From: Epidermidibacterium keratini
Lineage (GTDB): Bacteria; Actinomycetota; Actinomycetes; Mycobacteriales; Antricoccaceae
Assembly (NCBI RefSeq): GCF_009834025.1
Contig: NZ_CP047156.1
Location: 2,666,001 to 2,730,000 of the forward strand
Direction of reading: 5' to 3'
DNA length: 64,000 nt
Below the pieces are notes generated by a model. That model had not been told where the DNA came from and made no database searches. It saw only the letters and a list, made by a program, of their open reading frames with translations. This document shows, piece after piece, positions 61,121-64,000 of this stretch (the first letter of the stretch is position 1; each line of letters begins with the position of its first letter). A program made the position numbers and the translations under genes.

Positions 61121-62659
61121 GTGCCAGATCGCCCCGGGGACCAGACTCCCGCCGCAAAGCCCACCGCCGCAGCCTCACAGCACCCCGAGCCGACCGGCGC
61201 GCAGCCGAGCGGATCGAGCGTGACGCCCCCGGAGCCGAGCGGTGCGCTGGATCGCTACTTCGAGATCACCAAACGCGGCTCGACGATCGGGCGCGAGATC
61301 CGCGGCGGACTCACGACGTTCTTCACGATGGCCTACATCGTCGTACTGAACCCGATCATCCTGACCGCTGCTGCCGACGTGACCGGAGCCCAGCTACCCT
61401 TCGCGGCCGTCGCGTCGACCACCGCGCTCGTCGCCGCCGTCATGACGATCCTGATGGGTGTCTTCGGCAAGTACCCGATGGCGCTCGCGGCCGGACTCGG
61501 CATCAACGCCCAGGTCGCGGCGCTCGCTCAGTTCCAGCTGCCGTGGCCGCAGATCATGGGGCTCGTCGTACTCGAGGGCGTGCTGGTCACGGTGCTTGTA
61601 GTGACCGGTTTTCGCCGCGCCGTCTTCGAGGCGATCCCGCATCAGCTCAAGGTCGCGATCAGCGTCGGCATCGGGCTGTTCTTGACGTTCATCGGGCTCA
61701 AGGACGCCGGGTTTACCGCGGCGCACGAGTCCGGGGCGCCGGTGCTGATGGGGCAGTTTGGCGAGCTCAAGGGCTGGCCGGTGCTGGTGTTCGTGATCGG
61801 CGTACTGCTCATGGCTGTGCTGTATGCCAAGAAGGTCCGCGGCGCGATCCTGATCAGCATCATCGTGACCACCGTGCTCGCGGTGATCGTCGAACGAGTC
61901 GCCAAGATCGGTCCGGCGGTCGCTGGAGGCGAGGTCGTCAACCCGACCGGCTGGCAGCTCAACGTCCCCTCGCTGCCGGAGCGGGTGGTCGACGTACCCG
62001 ACCTGTCGATCATCGGTGACATCGATCTGTTCGGAGCGTTCAAGCTCAGCGCGGTCGGCGCCCTGCTCATCATCTTCACGCTCATGCTGGCCGACTTCTT
62101 CGACACGATGGGTACGACGGTGGCGGTCGGCTCGGAAGCCGGGCTGCTCGACAAGGACGGCAACCCGCCGTACCTCAACCGGATTCTGCTCGTGGACTCG
62201 GTCGCGGCCATGGGCGGTGGCGCGGCGAGCGTCTCGTCCAACACCAGCTATATCGAGTCGACTGCCGGCGTCGCCGACGGAGCGCGCACCGGCCTCGCGA
62301 GCGTGGTCACCGGGCTTGGCTTCATCGTCGCGATGTTCTTTGCGCCGCTGGTCAACATCGTGCCGAGCGAGGCCGCGGCACCGGCGCTGATCATCGTCGG
62401 CGCGCTGATGATCACCCAGGCCAAGGAGCTCGACCTGCACGAGCTCACCGACGTCATCCCGATCTTCCTGACGATCGCGCTGATGCCGTTTACCTACTCG
62501 ATCACCAACGGCATCGGCGCCGGGTTTATCGCCTGGGTGCTGCTGCGGGTCGTCACCGGCCGGGCACGCGAGCTGCACTGGCTGATGTGGATCATCACGG
62601 TGCTGTTCGTCATCTACTTCGCGATCGACCCGATCCGCCAGCTCTTCGGCATCGCCTAG
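61121..62659 (+). CDS. AzgA-type NCS2 purine permease
   Basis: The 512-residue permease has about 12-14 helices. RYFEITKRGSTIGREIRGGLTTFFTMAYIVVLNP, LAAGLGINA and FFDTMGTTVAVGSEAGLLDKDG are diagnostic of the AzgA (adenine/guanine/hypoxanthine) branch. It carries a Pro/Ser/Ala-rich N-terminal extension of about 45 residues. GTG 61121 is the start. It is placed between DUF2530 and MarR genes that are near neighbours in mycobacteria, so this gene and the next look like an insertion in an older block. Confidence 0.92.
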   Translation: MPDRPGDQTPAAKPTAAASQHPEPTGAQPSGSSVTPPEPSGALDRYFEITKRGSTIGREIRGGLTTFFTMAYIVVLNPIILTAAADVTGAQLPFAAVASTTALVAAVMTILMGVFGKYPMALAAGLGINAQVAALAQFQLPWPQIMGLVVLEGVLVTVLVVTGFRRAVFEAIPHQLKVAISVGIGLFLTFIGLKDAGFTAAHESGAPVLMGQFGELKGWPVLVFVIGVLLMAVLYAKKVRGAILISIIVTTVLAVIVERVAKIGPAVAGGEVVNPTGWQLNVPSLPERVVDVPDLSIIGDIDLFGAFKLSAVGALLIIFTLMLADFFDTMGTTVAVGSEAGLLDKDGNPPYLNRILLVDSVAAMGGGAASVSSNTSYIESTAGVADGARTGLASVVTGLGFIVAMFFAPLVNIVPSEAAAPALIIVGALMITQAKELDLHELTDVIPIFLTIALMPFTYSITNGIGAGFIAWVLLRVVTGRARELHWLMWIITVLFVIYFAIDPIRQLFGIA

Positions 62660-62672
62660 CCGCCGTACTCCT

Positions 62673-62721
62673 CAAGGTGCGGGTGAGTGCATGGTCTAAC
62701 CCGCAATCGCTCACACCTAAG
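62673..62721. repeat. Intergenic repeat, element C (49 bp)
   Basis: Identical to element D (63737-63785) at 48 of 49 positions, in the same orientation. The only difference is G at 62685 against A at 63749. It contains the core GCATGGTCTAACCCGCAATC (62689-62708). TGCGGGT (62678-62684) pairs with ACCCGCA (62699-62705), while GTGAG (62684-62688) can pair with CTCAC (62710-62714) across it. The stop codon of the DUF559 gene lies inside its right end. Confidence 0.85.
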
Positions 62722-63637
62722 GCAGATCCGGGCACCGTGGGCAGCGTTTCGGCGGCCCGACCCAGCCGAAGATCGCCGCGACGGTGCGTGCGGTCCGGCA
62801 GCGCTCCGCGTGGGCGTCCTCCCACTTAAACCGAAACGTGCCGTAACGCAGTCCCCAATGCAGGTTGTCGAGTTCGCGATCCGCGTCCGGGTCGTGGTAG
62901 GCAACGCCGTCGAGCTCGATAAGCGTCCGCAGATCGGCGTACGCGCCGTCGCTGTGGTGGCTGGTCTCGGGTACGACGAACTGCCGCTCCATCGGCGGCA
63001 GACCGTGCGCCTGCTCGACATTGCGGACGTAGGCGTGCTCGAGTGCGCTGTCAAGCCCGGCCGCATCGCGCAGCAGCTTCTCGAGCAGGTCGCGCCGGCG
63101 TACTCGTGCTCGAGCAGCGAGCCGGGCAAGCAGTCGCTCGGGTGTAGTGCGCCGCTCCTGCAGCGCCCGCGTGATCACCGCGATCGCGGCGACGTCATCG
63201 CGGGCGGTCGCGGCGACGTCGAGTACGGCGTCCTCCAGCCCGATCCGCGGTGGATCAGTTCCCTGCTGGACGATACGGAGGTCGGGCTTCGCGCGCGTGA
63301 ACGTCACCCACCCGCGTGCTTGCGGTGCGCGCCCTCCGAAGCACGCGAAGCTGATGGGGAGCACCTGCTCGCCGAGTCCATGAAGCGCGGCCGCCGTGCT
63401 GCCGATCGCCGCCGCGTCGTCGCCCGCGATGTCCGCCGCAGCGTGCACGTAGCCGCGCCAGGTGACCGTCGTCAAGGCAAACCACGAGGATCCCAGCTCA
63501 CGCAGCTCGGTGCCACGCAACCTACTCAGCGCGGCCCGGCCGATCCCGTCGGCGCGCAGCTCGTCGAGATGGACGACGCCGCCACGCGCGTCGGCGATAC
63601 GGCGTCGCGCGGGGGAGATCTCCTGACGTGGGTGCAT
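62717..63637 (-). CDS. AbiEi-like antitoxin domain / DUF559 nuclease-fold protein
   Basis: The product is about 306 residues. The N-terminal region (VVHLDELRADGIGRAALSRLRGTELRELGSSWFAL) looks like the winged-helix domain of AbiEi antitoxins. The C-terminal DUF559 part has DLRTLIELDGVAYHDPDADRELDNLHWGLRYGTFRFKWED, a Vsr/PD-(D/E)xK-like nuclease fold with Glu, Asp and His in the expected places. Activity is unproven, and no AbiEii toxin is adjacent. ATG 63637 was chosen without a strong ribosome-binding site. It lies between repeats C and D. Confidence 0.8.
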   Translation of the reverse strand: MHPRQEISPARRRIADARGGVVHLDELRADGIGRAALSRLRGTELRELGSSWFALTTVTWRGYVHAAADIAGDDAAAIGSTAAALHGLGEQVLPISFACFGGRAPQARGWVTFTRAKPDLRIVQQGTDPPRIGLEDAVLDVAATARDDVAAIAVITRALQERRTTPERLLARLAARARVRRRDLLEKLLRDAAGLDSALEHAYVRNVEQAHGLPPMERQFVVPETSHHSDGAYADLRTLIELDGVAYHDPDADRELDNLHWGLRYGTFRFKWEDAHAERCRTARTVAAIFGWVGPPKRCPRCPDLP

Positions 63638-63693
63638 GCGCCGATCGTGGTCGCGGCGGCGCCGAACCGCGAACGCAGAACGCGTCAATGTGG

Positions 63694-63710
63694 ACAACTG
63701 GCCCAGTTGT
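63694..63710. promoter_or_regulatory. Inverted repeat upstream of the AbiEi/DUF559 gene
   Basis: ACAACTGG, one base, CCAGTTGT is a perfect 8-bp-arm palindrome 57 bases upstream of the start codon. It could be an autoregulatory site for the winged-helix domain, since AbiEi antitoxins are known to bind inverted repeats in their promoters. Confidence 0.45.
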
Positions 63711-63736
63711 GCACGAAGGGCGTACGCCGCGCGGGT

Positions 63737-63785
63737 CAAGGTGCGGGTAAGTGCATGGTCTAACCCGCAATCGCTCACACCTAAG
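63737..63785. repeat. Intergenic repeat, element D (49 bp)
   Basis: Second copy of element C, same orientation, 48/49 identical, core GCATGGTCTAACCCGCAATC at 63753-63772. Together C and D bracket about 1.0 kb containing only the AbiEi/DUF559 gene. The right end CACACCTAAG resembles the right end of element B. Confidence 0.85.
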
Positions 63786-63823
63786 CGGCACGGGCGGCGC
63801 GGTGAAGCGGCGGCGGCCACCTA

Positions 63824-63839
63824 GGTAGTTTGCTACCCT
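63824..63839 (+). promoter_or_regulatory. MarR gene promoter with overlapping inverted repeat
   Basis: GGTAG (63824-63828), TTTG, CTACC (63833-63837) is an inverted repeat overlapping TACCCT (63834-63839), a -10 element eight bases before GTG 63848. The mRNA is therefore probably leaderless, and the repeat probably an autoregulatory MarR operator. Confidence 0.5.
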
Positions 63840-63847
63840 AAGTAGTC

Positions 63848-64000
63848 GTGACGGACACCCCAACGAGCCAGGTCACCGAGGTCGCGCACAACTTGCGCAT
63901 CGCGGTCAACCGCACGACGCGCCAGCTCCGCGCGGCCGGTGCTCGCAAGATCACCCTGACCCAGATGTCGGCCATGGCCACGATCAAGGAGGCCGGGCAG
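63848..64000 (+). CDS. MarR family regulator (N-terminal part, runs off window)
   Basis: The first 51 residues are present: MTDTPTSQVTEVAHNLRIAVNRTTRQLRAAGARKITLTQMSAMATIKEAG. They match the helical N-terminus of MarR proteins, in the position held by Rv0880 in mycobacteria. The recognition helix lies beyond the edge. GTG 63848 has no ribosome-binding site, which agrees with a leaderless transcript. Confidence 0.8.
   Translation, partial: MTDTPTSQVTEVAHNLRIAVNRTTRQLRAAGARKITLTQMSAMATIKEAGQ

Noticed and set aside
62673-63785. Repeats C and D considered as a two-unit CRISPR.
   Set aside because: The two copies are about 1 kb apart with a gene between them, no spacer periodicity exists, and no cas genes are in the window.

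Overview
The window is a 64 kb piece of a high-GC actinomycete chromosome. Three lines of evidence support this. Gene blocks match the order I remember from Mycobacterium: a DUF3263 / LytR_C / two-domain AAA ATPase block like Rv0430-Rv0431-Rv0435c, an XPB helicase / helicase-associated protein / small protein / CspB block like Rv0861c-Rv0863-Rv0871, and a DUF2771 / MFS / DUF3027 / DUF2530 / MarR block like Rv0875c-Rv0880. GTG starts are common, and stop/start overlaps (ATGA, GTGA, TGATG) are frequent. The species cannot be named from this. I see no rRNA, tRNA, prophage, transposase gene or CRISPR array.

Layout. 1-6.9 kb: 5' part of a CYP102-like P450 with an operator over its promoter, OsmC, a flavin reductase, uracil-DNA glycosylase overlapping a ChoD-like GMC oxidase, a cystathionine synthase-like PLP enzyme, RarD, DUF3263 and LytR_C. 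6.9-15.5 kb: two-domain AAA ATPase, a membrane-anchored fusion of an S15-type hydrolase with an ABC ATPase plus its permease, and a MarR/MFS drug-efflux pair. 15.5-26.7 kb: LysE/LysG amino-acid export, flotillin/NfeD, metX-metY under a SAM-IV-type riboswitch, a cold-shock gene with terminator, transglutaminase, amidase, branched-chain aminotransferase and a GNAT. 26.7-31.9 kb: CIRCE-groEL, ROK kinase, ThpR and an aromatic-ring FAD hydroxylase.

31.9-47.7 kb is the outstanding region. It holds a complete livF-livG-livH-livM branched-chain-type ABC transporter followed, on the same strand, by eight paralogous substrate-binding lipoprotein genes. Most of these are separated by strong stem-loops, and one GNAT gene is inserted. 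The layout suggests one membrane/ATPase core served by a family of receptors. The convergent MhpA-like hydroxylase makes aromatic or related carboxylates possible ligands, which is inference only.

47.7-64 kb: glpD, DUF4031, an ECF41/SigJ-like sigma factor, a lone VapB-like antitoxin, an HD protein, XPB helicase and partner, HAD hydrolase, CspB-like protein, the DUF2771/MFS/DUF3027/DUF2530 block, an AzgA-type purine permease, an AbiEi-like/DUF559 protein lying between two 49-bp near-identical repeats, and the start of a MarR gene. A 20-bp core of that repeat (GCATGGTCTAACCCGCAATC) also occurs 24 kb away inside the binding-protein array, in a hairpin with TTAGGTGTC/GACACCTAA ends. A related-looking hairpin follows groEL. 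This intergenic repeat family and the amplified receptor array are the two most promising leads.
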